Part shown: positions 10,691-22,046 of the stretch, piece after piece | Layout: each line of letters starts with the position of its first letter | Numbering within the stretch: position 1 is the first letter of the stretch | Translations under genes and position numbers: made by a program | DNA from: Galaxea fascicularis | Lineage: Eukaryota; Cnidaria; Anthozoa; Scleractinia; Euphylliidae | Reading direction: 5' to 3' | Length of the DNA stretch: 64,000 nt | NCBI GenBank assembly: GCA_948470475.1 | Contig: OX419343.1 | Span: 3,221,333-3,285,332 of the forward strand | Notes under the pieces: generated by a model | What the model was told of the DNA's origin: nothing | The model's database searches: none | What the model saw: only the letters and a program-made list of their open reading frames with translations

Positions 10691-12276
10691 GCCCAAGGAA
10701 ATTCGGGAATGGCTAACTGAGAGCTGGGAAGATGTTACTCATATCTTTGCTCACTTAAACAGCTAAAAACTCCAATGTACATTGTACAACTGTAAGATAA
10801 CTTTGATTGTATGTTGATTGTTAGGTTCATTTTATTGTCAAGTTATAATCAATAAAACCAAAGTAATTTTTAACAATGTGATTTGGTAGTTCTCCCCACA
10901 AACCTCGGCATTTTTAATTATAAAGAGCTTGTGCAACTCTAACTGCAAAAGACAAGTTTATCAGACTTTTGAGAATCTTGTTGTTGGCTGCCAAGTGGTC
11001 AATGCCCCGCTATAAGCTATCTCAAATCAAATGATGGATGATCCTTGCAGGGCAGTTATTAAAGCAGTTTATGCAATGGTGTAAAGAAGCCTGAAAAAAA
11101 TTCAGGACTTCAATGGGGTTTGAACCCATGACCTTGTGATACATAAAAAAAATTAAATTTAAAAAAAATTGTGGGTTCATATGTTCTCATTCAATTCTTT
11201 CACTGGAAATTAAAATTAAAAATTCTTTGGCATACAACAAAGGCACATGTACAGTTTGATCCATTAGTTTTAATGGCTTTGAACCAAAGCATTGCCTGAA
11301 ATCATGTACATGGGTTTCACATGCACAGGAAAATTAAGGTTTTTTTCTTTAACTGTTCCAAATTTGGCAGAATTTTAGTCTAGAGGTAGAAGTCTTGTAC
11401 ACGTGCCTTTGAATTTTTAATTTTAATTTCCATTGACTATGATAAGAAATTTCTGACTGAAAAATCTCCAGGGCCTCTATGAAGCTGATAACTTGGAGTC
11501 ATTCAAGGCAGCAATAAAAATAAGATCTGCCACCAAGCTGAGGTTAGGGATTTTTCCTCAAAACATTAAAGAGAAAAAAAAAGGAAGTCCTTATCAGCAT
11601 GTACTACAGTTAACTGTACTAGACAAAGCAATTGATTTTTAATTGACATTAAACTGCAGAATTACCCAAATAGATGTACATGTAGAGCTGTTAACTAAAA
11701 GCCAACTGTTTGATTTTTACTGATGCATTCACATTATTCAAGAGCAACATTTATTAGGAGAGTTGTGTTGAAAACCTTTACAAAAATAACTTACTGTGAA
11801 AATCTGAAAACCGTAAACACGGAAATAGTTAAATGGAATGTTATTGTTTCAAGTAAAAAGATAATCGCGCAAGAAAACGGACTGCATTTAGTAACAGTAA
11901 TTAGTTTGTAGTTTCAGGTCACTTCTGGATTGGTTGCCGCACAATGGCAAATGTCAAATTCAAATCAAAGCATTCATGGCTTTTGGATTTGCACAGTTAC
12001 ATAACAAGACAACTGCTTTTTATCCTCAGAACAACAAAACTGAAATCAACTTTATTCAAGGTGTTTGTTTCAGCACCATTTGAGCGGCTCAGTTGCACAA
12101 AAAAAAAATGATTATGCTGGCCATGTAATATTTTTTATGTAGACACCCTACGAAAAAAGCAATCTTCTCTTGTACATTGTATACATGTAGAGTTCAAGGG
12201 CTTCAAATAAGTGTTGCACTTCAGCATACACTTGAGATGTGCAGCTCTTATTTGTGAACATGTCAGTATTTTTGCT
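10691..12276. other. Non-coding stretch with one SINE fragment
   Basis: Apart from the SINE piece at 11020-11143 nothing is recognised; open frames are short and featureless. Confidence 0.35.
11020..11143 (-). repeat. Truncated tRNA-derived SINE
   Basis: On the minus strand an RNA polymerase III B-box-like GGTTCAAACCC (near 11121-11132) is followed by a body with CATTGAAGTCCTGAATTTTT and CAGGCTTCTTTACACC. The A-box end is missing or decayed. It is a retroposed fragment, not a tRNA gene. Confidence 0.5.
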
Positions 12277-12478
12277 TTAACCCTGTAAACCCTAAGATCA
12301 AAAGCTAAATTCTCATTTGTTGCCCCTATACATTTCCTATAGAAGCAATAGAGAGAAAGCATTAAAATATCATGCAAATTCATCTCATGTGATTAAGTCC
12401 TTAATTCTTATGACCACTGTTTTATAAAGCATTCATATTACAAGGAGAATTTTGATGCTGATCAATCTTAGGGTTAAC
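12277..12478. mobile_element. 202-bp MITE, TTAACCCT termini
   Basis: The ends are TTAACCCTGTAAACCCTAAG and the inverse CTTAGGGTTAA. A diverged copy lies at 8120-8309 and a partial relative at 21935-22046. There is no real open frame. Confidence 0.7.
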
Positions 12479-13309
12479 ATGTCTCTTCAAGTGAATTCAT
12501 AACAATAATATTAGTGTTCGTGTAGTTTCAGTTATAAAGTAAACTTCAGTTTCATACTCAGGACCTTCACAGGTTGATTACACAATGCGAACAAAAATGA
12601 TTCAATTCAGCTACAGTTCTGTACACTGTACACTCTTGGTTGGTAGACCTCATTTTCTTCTGGTGAGTGTTTATACAGTTAAATGTCCCCTTCTTAAAAA
12701 TAGTTCTAAATTCCACTGGTAAGCGTCAGCTGCACATCAATAAATTAATCTGTGGTCTCTTCTGCTGTCCTAGACATTTAGAGTGAGCCACTAATGACTT
12801 CAAGATACTAAGCCCACAGAAGACTGAAAGGTAAGTGTAGATAAAGCACTGTTATCAATATATGTTATTAAAAAAGCAATATACTTCATTGTTTTGTACA
12901 GTTAATCACATGGGGCCAAGAAAAATTAAGACGAAGCATGTACTTACTTGTTTATTACTAAAAGGGCAAAATTAGTTAGGGAATTGGGATGCAGTTAATT
13001 TATTTCTCATTGGAAACCCACTTACACTTGTAACGTGAATACAAATTTCAATCAAATCTAACCAACCAATCGATTCAATGAGATTTAACCAAAGTCCTGG
13101 CCAAAAAAAACAAATTTCATTTAAAATGAATCATGTTTGCAATTATTGTAAAGTTTGTTTCAAATGATTAAAAAAAAAAAACATAGTAAATGGCCCTCTT
13201 GATTACAAAAATGCCCTCTGTCTCAGCCAATCAGCATTCAGTAATTTTGCCCTTTACCCTTTAGTGATAATCATTTGAAACAGTAAATGTATTTAAATTT
13301 ACTGGTTCT
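12479..13309. other. No gene seen
   Basis: A donor-like GTAAGT at 12832 follows a short block beginning after an AG at about 12776, so a small untranslated exon is possible but unsupported by coding sequence. Confidence 0.25.
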
Positions 13310-13530
13310 CATGTCACACATGGCCATTGTGCCCAATGAGTGGCTTTCAGCTTACCTAAATGCATTAATTTGTGTGGTCCTTGTCACTCTTAAGCCACAC
13401 TCCACAAGCTTCATCTCTTGTTTTATTCATGTTATGCCATGCTGATGAGGCCTAATAAGGCCGAAACAGCTGTCCATGGCTGCTAATGCTCAGGCTCAAA
13501 CTTTACTTGGTAGATCTAAGGGGTAATGCC
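13310..13530 (+). repeat. Hammerhead-bearing tandem repeat unit (Penelope-like or retrozyme-like)
   Basis: A unit of about 220 bp starts near CCAATGAGTGGCTTTCAGCT (13333) and recurs 220 bp later (from about 13531). The first unit carries a complete hammerhead motif (13436-13480). Hammerheads in repeat units of this size are known from Penelope-like elements and retrozymes. No reverse transcriptase is seen nearby, so the parent element is inferred. Confidence 0.6.
13436..13480 (+). ncRNA. Type I hammerhead ribozyme motif
   Basis: All parts of the self-cleaving core are present in order. Stem I is GCCATG (13436-13441) pairing with CATGGC (13475-13480). Core CTGATGA is at 13442-13448. Stem II GGCCT/AGGCC has an AATA loop (13449-13462). 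GAAA is at 13463-13466. The stem III segment CAGCTG is at 13467-13472, followed by TC with predicted cleavage after C13474. Stem III is tiny: A-U and C-G pairs closed by AGCU, or a dimer contact through the self-complementary CAGCUG. That form is typical of minimal hammerheads in retroelements. Activity is inferred from sequence only. Confidence 0.85.
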
Positions 13531-13582
13531 TGCTACCATGTGACCATAGCACCCAATGAGTGGCTTTCAGCTTACTTAAGAA

Positions 13583-14390
13583 CAGGGTCCGACAAATATT
13601 AGGCCCGGACGCCCGGGACAAGTTGAACAGAATACCGGGCAAGTGTTTTATTTCTAGAAAAAGCCCGCCGGGCTGTAGCATTTGAGTTACGAGCAATTTC
13701 GCGCAATAAATTTTAGATATCCAAGTATTAAATGTTTACCTTGAGTAATTCCCATCGAAGCCTTTCGAAATGCAATAAATACGTATCACTTTTTTTTTTT
13801 ACTTTTTGATCGTGAGTTTCATACCCAGTACTTTCCCGTGTAAACCTCTGAAGGCCTGGCTGCTATACCCCTTATAACATGTATTTCCACCATATCGTGA
13901 ATCAAAGTTCAAGGTACGATTGATTATAATTTATGGATAATCCTACGACACTGTTTGTACTCCGGGTATGACAAAGCGAAGGGCAAAATGTGTTGAATAC
14001 AACAAGGGATATGATGGAAACAAATGCAGACTGGTGTTCCAACTGAAATTGTTGGAAGAGTTTTCGTGGCTGACAATAGACACAACACACGGTGTCATGA
14101 CTCATGAAGTGAAAAATATGCTATGCGTGGCCAAATGTTTCGGACCCAGAGAGCCCACTGGTAATGGAAAACGACAAATTTCGAAAGGATCCCCTTTATG
14201 CCCATGCTAAGAGTGCGAATCACATTGCCTGTGTGATGAGAAATGACTGCATGAATTGATTTTGCTACTGTTCAATGAATCGCTTGTCCTCTCCCTTTTA
14301 ACTGGGACAACTAGCTCATTCTGGTGGGCAAGTGATTTTGACATGCCACTTGCCCAGGGACAAGTTTTGTCAAAAATATGTCAGACCCTG
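13583..14390. mobile_element. 808-bp hAT-like element with decayed TTF zinc-finger frame
   Basis: The TIRs begin CAGGGTCYGACAWAT and are flanked by AAGAA on both sides (13578-13582, 14391-14395). It splits the second hammerhead-repeat unit; the unit at 13333 serves as the empty-site comparison. An open frame at 13968-14210 contains EEFSWLTID...GVMTHEV, which recalls the TTF-type zinc finger of hAT/ZNF862-like proteins (FxWLxYD...GMFC) but with key cysteines lost. No transposase core is present. Confidence 0.7.
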
Positions 14391-14456
14391 AAGAACATTA
14401 ATTTGTGTGGTATTCTTGTCACTCTAAGCCACATCCCACAAGCTTTACACTCTAAA
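14391..14456 (+). repeat. Right part of the second hammerhead-repeat unit
   Basis: CATTAATTTGTGTGGT followed by TTGTCACTCT and AAGCCACA continues the unit interrupted at 13582. It diverges before reaching the ribozyme, so this copy has no hammerhead. Confidence 0.6.
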
Positions 14457-15005
14457 AGCCACTGTACTTCAATGGGAGCCCTCCATACCCCTACCAAAGA
14501 AGCTGACCATACAGGAACTGGCAACAACACAAAAAACCTCTTTAGATCAGGCCTTATTCCATACAAACTTCACTGCTTGTATGCAACATACCCCTCTTCA
14601 AGCTGCTCCAAAACAAAAATTTCTCACTCAGACTGGCAATCTTCCATGGAGGAGTTTTGACATAAAGCTTAAAGAGGCTCAAAAGGGTTTTTAGCAGAGC
14701 GCACATGTGCATAAGCAACATATACGCCATATCTATAAAAAGTAAAAGCATGCATGTGTCGCGCATGCTCTAATGCTAATCTTATCAACTCAAAATTTTC
14801 ATAACTTTAGTCGCTTTTATCTTCGCTTTCTCTTGTTAGATTTTTTCATTTTTTCCGTAACTAAGATCAATTGGCCATTCCGAAATTCAAAAGGGAACTG
14901 GGGCGGGTTTCAAATTTTGAAGTAATCGATAAATTGACACCATCACATGAAAGACGACATTGAGTTTACTCGTTTGACCAAGTTTGATTCTTTTAGGTTG
15001 AACAG
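14457..15005. other. No gene seen
   Basis: Short frames only, including part of plus 14256-14660, which overlaps the hAT-like element and the repeat. Confidence 0.35.
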
Positions 15006-15151
15006 AGACCAAGTTATAGACCTTGAAACATAGCTCAAAATCCATGCAAACGTCTCTAATTTTGTGACAGCATCGGTTTTTGGGGACGCTGTCACAAAAT
15101 TAGAGACGTTTGTATGCATTTTGAGCTATGTTTCAAAGTCTGTTCTTGTCT
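15006..15151. mobile_element. 146-bp hairpin MITE
   Basis: Arms of about 54 bp are nearly perfect. GACCTTGAAACATAGCTC...CTAATTTTGTGACAGC is mirrored after a 16-bp loop by GCTGTCACAAAATTAG...GAGCTATGTTTCAAAGTC. Confidence 0.8.
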
Positions 15152-16374
15152 ATATCACGCCAAGCCGGCCACTTGCTGAATAGAAACTGGTCAGCACTAG
15201 GGGTGGTCACAGCCAGGGTTCGTTACGTCCCTAGTGGTTCTTTAACATCCCACAGAATCAATTGTGAGGAGTTGTGAGACGGGACCTCCGGTTTTACCGT
15301 CCTTTCTGTGCCAAATTTCATAGCGATAAGATGAATCAAACAGAATTTAGAGAAGAATTGATAGAACTTTTCTCGGGAAAATGAAAACTGTTTCGAACCA
15401 CCTTAACTTGAGTTTGGCGTGTAAGCTTAAGACTTAATTAAGCTTATATTTATTTCCGTAGAGCCCCATGCATCAATCAGGTTTGTGCTCACCCACCTTA
15501 ACAACGTTGGTTCTGGCATTCCAGGTTCACCACCTTGTTTCAACCCTACGAAAAGTGAAAAGAAAATGACAGGCGTAAATCCAAGAGACTTTCAGTAAAA
15601 GCTACACGTGCATATCTGAATTCGACACCTACCGAGATAAATTATAAATGGAATAAATCCCCAATGGAATGCTGTCTTGCTATATTTCAACACTGTTTGA
15701 ACGCGCTTTTTCGTTTCTGGTCTCATCTTGGCCATTTTTGCTGAACAAAATGAGGAAAGTTTTCACACTAAAACCGTACTTTCATGCAAGGTAGAAAATC
15801 CAAGATGGAAGATAATCCCAGAAGTACTTGCGCAACCATCTACTATGCGACATTTGGATGTCACGTACAAAACGCATGTGTTGAAATATCACGGAAAATT
15901 TTGGGGTAGCAATGTTCATTGGACTCATTGGGGCCTAGCAGATATGAAAAGATTTGTTTGGAGTATCGATATTTTCTGGAACAATGAACTGGTTTAAAAA
16001 ACACAAAACAGTCTTCTAATTACCGCTCCAGTAGTGACAGTCACGTGTAGTGAAGACTGAACAACATTTTACCTTAGCCTTGAATTTCATTTTTGTGATT
16101 GTGCGATGAAGGCATTCAGCTCAGTCGCTTGAAAATCAAACCAATATAATTTCGAGTGGAATGGCAATTAATAGGTACCAAGAAGATAATAAAATGTTAC
16201 AGGAGTTTAGACGTTCGTTTACTCAATTTGCTTTAAACACAGCCTTGTTTCCATGTTATCGGGACAATAAAAAATTTTTCAATAAACGTAAACTTGCCAT
16301 GTTTGTTCTTGTCGCTAAGAAAGGCGAATTTTCTTCAAAACAAACACCGATATGACTAAATTATTGGTTTTTTA
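15152..16374. other. No gene seen
   Basis: AT-rich sequence with small frames (plus 15728-15997 and 16161-16355) that show no recognisable domain. I see no firm repeat boundary. Confidence 0.35.
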
Positions 16375-16560
16375 GAGAGCGTGAGCGCATGACGGTTAAT
16401 ATTTCTTCCTTCTGTTCCGTCTTCAACACCGTTTCCAGTAATTTAGATAATGGATAGTTCGCCCACATTTAAAAAGTTGAGCAAGTTTGAATTACAATAA
16501 GAAGTTCTATTTTGAAATGACGTACCCGTTCTTTAACCGCAGTCTTAATTGGTTCTCATT
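16375..16560 (+). repeat. Partial copy of the MITE family at 32771 and 35083
   Basis: GAGCGTGAGCGCATGACGG, CAGTAATTTAGA-AATGGA, and AAGAAGTTCTATTTTGAAAT followed by GACGT occur in the same order as in 32771-33077 and 35083-35438. The left end is missing. Confidence 0.6.
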
Positions 16561-16621
16561 GTGGGCTTACTTGTTACCGGTGTGGAAAGGGATTCGACTA
16601 CGTGGGTGTGGCATTATCATG

Positions 16622-16629
16622 AAAGGGGA

Positions 16630-16665
<36 letters not shown>

Positions 16666-16850
16666 GAAAGTTTTATCGACGGAGGTTGATAAATGTAAAG
16701 TGACCACCGTGCAGGGATTCTAAGAGCTGACGTTTCGAGCGTTAGCCCTTCGTTAGAGGGAAATTCGCTCTGACGAAGAACCGTAACGCTCGAAACGTCA
16801 GCTTTCAGAATCCCTATACGGTGGTCAATTTACATTTATCAACTCTGTTG
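16622..16850. repeat. Inverted repeat with hammerhead-like arms, Penelope-type remnant
   Basis: Arms 16685-16758 and 16769-16843 are inverted copies (GTTGATAAATGTAAA, TGACCACCGT, GCTGACGTTTCGAGCGTTA). The preceding block AAACTGTGGTGCTGCGTCGG recurs at about 27382. The right arm reads CTGACGA...GCTCGAAACGTC, which has hammerhead core elements but a poor stem II. Origin from a Penelope-like element is inferred. Confidence 0.5.
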
Positions 16851-17897
16851 ATAATACCAAATTTTTGTGTCATCATAATAGTTTTCTAATCTGAATTTTG
16901 CGCACTGCTGTTTTACCTCTTTTTCCAAAGCAACTAAATGAGTCGTTGGTATTTGTTTTAGAAACCCAAGCTTACAATACATACGTTCAGTATAATTTTG
17001 AAGAGAGTATTTCTGTTAGTTGACTTGCTGCAACATATCCCACGCTCAACGTCTCAGCCATCATTTTCTAGACTTTTTTTTTTTGCAATGATCAGGCTTG
17101 ATGTGCGCATACGCGGCTTCAACACTGTCCAGCATTGACAGAGAAATGCTGAAGCGATGCTGAAAAGGACACATGATTTTCGGAAGGCATACAGTTTATT
17201 TGTGGCCCGAGTAGGATCATCTACGATCTACGAGGGACACAAATAAACTATATTCCCGACAAAAGAGATGTGATCAGTCATTATTATCAATACTCGAGAC
17301 CAAATCATACAAATTCATGGTATGGAAAGAAGTTGTTACAATAAGATCAGTTAAACAAGAGCCAAATGAAATTCCTTTTTGCTCACAATAAAACCCAAAT
17401 ATAATCTAGCGTTAAAAAAATTGGTAACAATGATTAGCAAAAAGACAATTTATGTTAAAAACATAACAGTCTTCCCAAACTGATGCATTTTTTCAGCCGG
17501 GGCATTTCCTGTTTGGCCCGCAAAAAAGCGCGTTTTATTAAAAAGCAGTTTGTCACTAGTTGGCCGCGCGTATTGATAATAATGAAAGTTTAAATTCATT
17601 TAAATTTGTTTCAAAACGCTTTCAGCAAAGTTTCGACAGTTTTCAATACGTTCAACACTGTTCAGATGTTCAAACGATTTTTAATGTTGAAGCAAATGTT
17701 AAAATCCTTAAGAAGGGCATCTAGCCGAAAACCATGATTAATGGCGAACTAGAAATTGATTACCTGTTCTTGGCTGAATTTTACGAGGTAGATCATTTTA
17801 TGGTTTGTTTAAGGTATATTTTGTACAAGCTCTTTTATACAAATTTCGCTTTGGCTGAAATATTGAGTCACAGAAAGTTTTGCCTAACGGGATTAAT
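16851..17897. other. No gene seen; one hairpin
   Basis: A hairpin at 17191-17250 pairs AGTTTATTTGTG with CACAAATAAACT. The rest is AT-rich and unassigned; plus frame 17734-17946 has no known domain. Confidence 0.35.
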
Positions 17898-18218
17898 TCC
17901 TGGGGGAGGGGGGAGGGGGGGATACTCCCACATATGGGCTATATAGGTAAGTGCCGCGAGATAGGCTATGGTTTTTGAGGTTAAAATGTCCTTAAATAGG
18001 GTACCATTTTTGCCAAAAATTGGCATAGTGTTTCGGGGTGATCCTTAACTCTGAGAGATTACCATGTTTATGATGGCATATTATTAAACAAGGCTTAATC
18101 AAGTATTCTATGCTTGATGCCAACGAAATAAAGTTGATCTGTTCAAGCTATTCTTAGTTTTTGACCCTTCGATCGCGGCACACACCTATTCGAAATTTAT
18201 GGGAGTACCCCCTGGGGT
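17898..18218. mobile_element. MITE with CCCCAGGGGGTACTCCCATA termini
   Basis: The right end ATGGGAGTACCCCCTGGGG mirrors the left CCTGGGGGAGG...GGGGATACTCCCACATATGGG, where the G tract has expanded. No coding capacity. Confidence 0.55.
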
Positions 18219-19275
18219 TTGAAAGCCCCAATCTGCGGGGGAAGGTTTTTGGCTTTCAAGAAATGTGGAAAGCTCTATCTGGTCTTATTTTGAGTATCGG
18301 ACAACTTGTTTTCGTTCAAAAGAAAAATTTTGGGGGGTTTAAATGGCATTTCACTGAAAGAAAGTCTAGCTTTTCATCATATTAATTCAGTCCGTTAAGT
18401 TTAACGGACCGAGCCGTCGGGTACCCCTAAAAACCGCATCCATATGTTGGGATCAGTAAGAATTAAAAAATAGAAAACACGCCGGCCTCTTCTTTACCGT
18501 AAAGGCGGACGGTTCTTCTGGCGAATTAGATGCATTTGATTTCATCACGATTGGAGAAACTGGAATTGATTTAGTTTAACTTTGTTGTGACTGTCGGTAA
18601 ACTTAAAAGAGATTTCCGTATAGTATGGGGAATTTTTTGAGGAACTGATTTTATTTGCCACAAATTATTGAGAAGCGCTGATATTTCTTTGAGTTTAGAA
18701 ACGTCAACTTCTTAATTAAAACGCTCTGAAGTGATTCGGAATTCTGTTGAGATGGAACAACACCTCACATGAAAAACAATCAGTTCAATTTCTTTTGCTT
18801 TCAACACACGTTTTTATCGAGTGAAGTGCTAACATAAGGGATGTAAATTGCTATCACCGTGGGCGTCAAAATACATTTGAAGTTAATCAATTAAATTAAA
18901 CAAGATTCAGACCAAACTGTTTTCACTAAACAACTACACACCTTAAGGCCAATTGCGACCACACGTTACTTTTTCCTTTTTCAGCCTTTTTTAAGGGGAC
19001 TACAAAGACTAAGCCGAAACATCCGAATTGTGCAAGCATTAAGTTAAGACAAACAAACTCCTCTCACTTCGCCTCGACTTCCTTAAGAGCAAGAACGGCT
19101 TACAATGGCATCACAATAACACGAGGAAGTGAAACTTTCGCTGCATTTCGTGCATTAAACATCATCGGAAGCGGAACAATTACACGCATGTTTGAAATAG
19201 CCAGCTGACACATTTTGCAACAATAATTTGTTGACTTATTTGAAACCCAAGAAACTTGTAAACGCGCGAAACAAA
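18219..19275. other. No gene seen
   Basis: AT-rich DNA with no recognised repeat end or exon. It could hold regulatory DNA for the predicted first exon at 19308. Confidence 0.3.
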
Positions 19276-19379
19276 CTTATAAAGCATTGAGCGCCAGACA
19301 AACGAGAAGCGAGCCGAGGACAATTCATCAGTGCACGAAGATAGCTACTCTGTTTAAATAGCTTGCTAACAAAAAGAAG
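19276..19379 (+). promoter_or_regulatory. Possible TATA promoter and first non-coding exon
   Basis: CTTATAAAG at 19276-19284 resembles a TATA box. About 25-30 bp downstream begins a less AT-rich block that ends AAAAAGAAG followed by GTAAGAAG, a good donor (exon end 19379). It could be the 5' UTR exon of the secreted-protein gene whose coding exon starts at 25577, implying a 6.2-kb first intron. This link is speculative. Confidence 0.3.
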
Positions 19380-21934
19380 GTAAGAAGTGTTTTGTTGCGG
19401 TTTCCCACAAATTTAATCCTTTTTATCGTTTACAATCCTAAAATTGTTGCGACATTGATTGTCCTCAAGAAGCCTACTTTTTTACACAGTTAGCGTTCAA
19501 CAGTAATTCTCTTTCGAAACGTTTAGTAAAGACGTAGTAAGTATGTATGAAGGAAATAGGGGGGAGACATGAATTCACTAATTCATTCATTTTCAAAAAT
19601 GGTTAGAAACTTTTTCATCTAACTCAGGTTGCAAATGGATGCAATGACAGTTTGTACATTTCAGCTTTAATCGAATTCTTGTCAAAACTTGAGCCGGTGT
19701 AAGTCAACCAGTGAGTAATTTCTGAGAAACCCCTCAAATTTCAAGTCCCTATCTTTTGGCATGAGTAATAGCTTGTTTCTTGGAACAGAATTTTCTTTTC
19801 TGATGTCTGTTTGAAGAGTGAACATTCAAATTTCAAGATCAGAAGAACGGTCCAGTCAGCTGACAAACAGATCTGACGTATCTGAATCAGTTAAAACGAG
19901 CTTCAGAATTTTATTATTTGTTTTGTCGTAAATAGTGATTCCTTTGAAAGCTCAATATAATGGACAATCAAAGGCAGAAGTATCTTATCTTTCATCTAAA
20001 TGATCTTTTTTTCTCACTGAATAGTTCAAAAAAAGTCAGTTCTATTGATAACTGCAAAACATAACTCAGTGTTTGATTTGGTTTGAATCAACGAACGCAG
20101 ATGCCATACGTTGAATCCAACTTATTCCCAGGTTCGCACATAAGCAGACCAGAATAAAACATTAATTGTCAGCTGAGAAATTTGAGATCTCAAAACATCA
20201 CATCAGCTCCATAAAGTTACTTCCTTTTTGCTGACAAACCTTTTCAATTAGCTAGGGGGCCCCCATAGTGTATCAAATTTGATTTCTCTGAGTCGTTAAT
20301 AGTCAAATAGTCAGTTTTGTTTTTATAACCTTGTTCATGCAATTATTTTAAATTTCACTTCCACTGATAACTTTGCATTCCGGGAGGTGAACTGAAAAGT
20401 AATTGAACACGTTTTTTAATTTTTTAGTCTATGGTAGGATTCAACGTATACAAGAGAAGTCGTATGAAGAAAATGACTCGCAAAATTAATTTAAGCTAAG
20501 TTGAATATCTCTTAAAGTCAACATGGCCTCCCAACATGTCAGAAAACAAACTCTTTCAAATGGAATATCATTTTAAACAAACCCTTGAATCGTATCTTTT
20601 TTTCCCGAAATCCAAAGTGAAGGGAAACTCAAAGGAAGTTGCTCCCCGTCACATTAGATTTGTTTTGCTCTGTTTGAAACGAGGCAAAAAGTGGCTTTGA
20701 GAAAACTGAGACGACTGAAGACATGTAACGAGACGTTGAAGCAAAAACAAGTGAGGCGATCAAACTAAATTATGTTAAGGTTTTATTCGATTTGAATGTT
20801 TAATAGACCGAATGGCGTCGTCATGTATAATAAGATTCGAATTGCTTCTAGTTTCAATTTATCACATTAGAAGCATGACAGTTACTATCATTTTGAGGAA
20901 CACAAATCAATTCAGCAGATCCAACTGTATCCACCGAACAAGTCTGATGAGACGTCACGAGTGAAACAGGCATCTGTTACTCTGAAATTCATTCCGCTCA
21001 ACCGACTCAAAATAACTTTTGAAATAGCCAATAGCATTTTCTCCACAAACGCCAGTTTTCATCTTAACTTGAAGAAATGATCATAACTCGAAGACTTCTC
21101 AAAATGGCATCCATGTTGATCCTTGCTTGATCTGACTACAAAACCTTTAATGGCCATGACTGTTAATAATATATATTTTGGTTCTACATCATTATGGGTA
21201 CCAACGAATGTAAGTTCTTCACGTACAGCTGATTTGGAACATCGATCATATTTACAAATTAAAGCGGAAGCACTGCATTCGTTAATATACACAAAAAGTT
21301 CGACATTAAGGCTGATGTCTTGTAAAGACGCCGCGCCAATCAGTTTCAGCTGCTGCGTTTCGGGAACAAATCATGCACTAGTGTTGCTCTGAAAGCGAAA
21401 CAATCAATTCTTTTTTTTTTTTTTTCTGGAAGTGGCTTCTGTTCAAAATAACAAGCAAAGTGGTGTAACACGGATCAAAACAACCAACGGAAGCTTCTCA
21501 AGAAAGACTAATTCAGTGTTATTGTTCGGTCGATGAAAAGACAGTAAAACAAAATGATATTGACCGACCGACAGAATTTCCGTTTCGCCCCTTTTGAAGA
21601 AAACGAAGGGTATCCTTGTAATGTTTTGAATTTGCCAAGCATTAAAAAGTTTTGTTCCTGTTTACATGATACTTGGAAGCAATGTTAAGTACACTTATGA
21701 CAGAAACTGCTATCAGATGTGCGGAACCTTGCTAAAACGCAAATACACGCATCGCTGTCGTATTGGACTTTAATGCTGTAGTGAATTCATTTTGTAGCAT
21801 CTGATTGATGTTGAAAATCCTCCTCTCTGTGTTGGTCTTTTTTTTAATTCTCGCCTCGTTATGTGTTTTACCATGCACTTCATCATTTTTCACCATTAAC
21901 AATGTTACTTCACTTAATCCCAGTGGATCTTTTA
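19380..21934. other. No gene seen
   Basis: AT-rich with a poly(T) tract at about 21411-21425. Short frames only. If the promoter at 19276 is real, this is intronic. Confidence 0.3.
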
Positions 21935-22046
21935 ACCCACTAACTCCCAAGATCCGATTATTAATTCTCCTTTCTAGCTGCTATACGGTTCCTTGTACAT
22001 TAGTTAAGAGAATTTGGGTTTATATCCAGATAACACCCTCTGGCGC
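21935..22046. repeat. Partial TTAACCC-type MITE
   Basis: TTAACCCACTAACTCCCAAG begins a block related in its terminus to 12277-12478 (TTAACCCTGTAAACCCTAAG). The right end is not identified. Confidence 0.35.

Noticed and set aside
14256..14660. Plus-strand gene of 134 codons
   Set aside because: It runs across the right end of the hAT-like element and into the hammerhead-repeat unit, so it is a chance fusion of two repeats.
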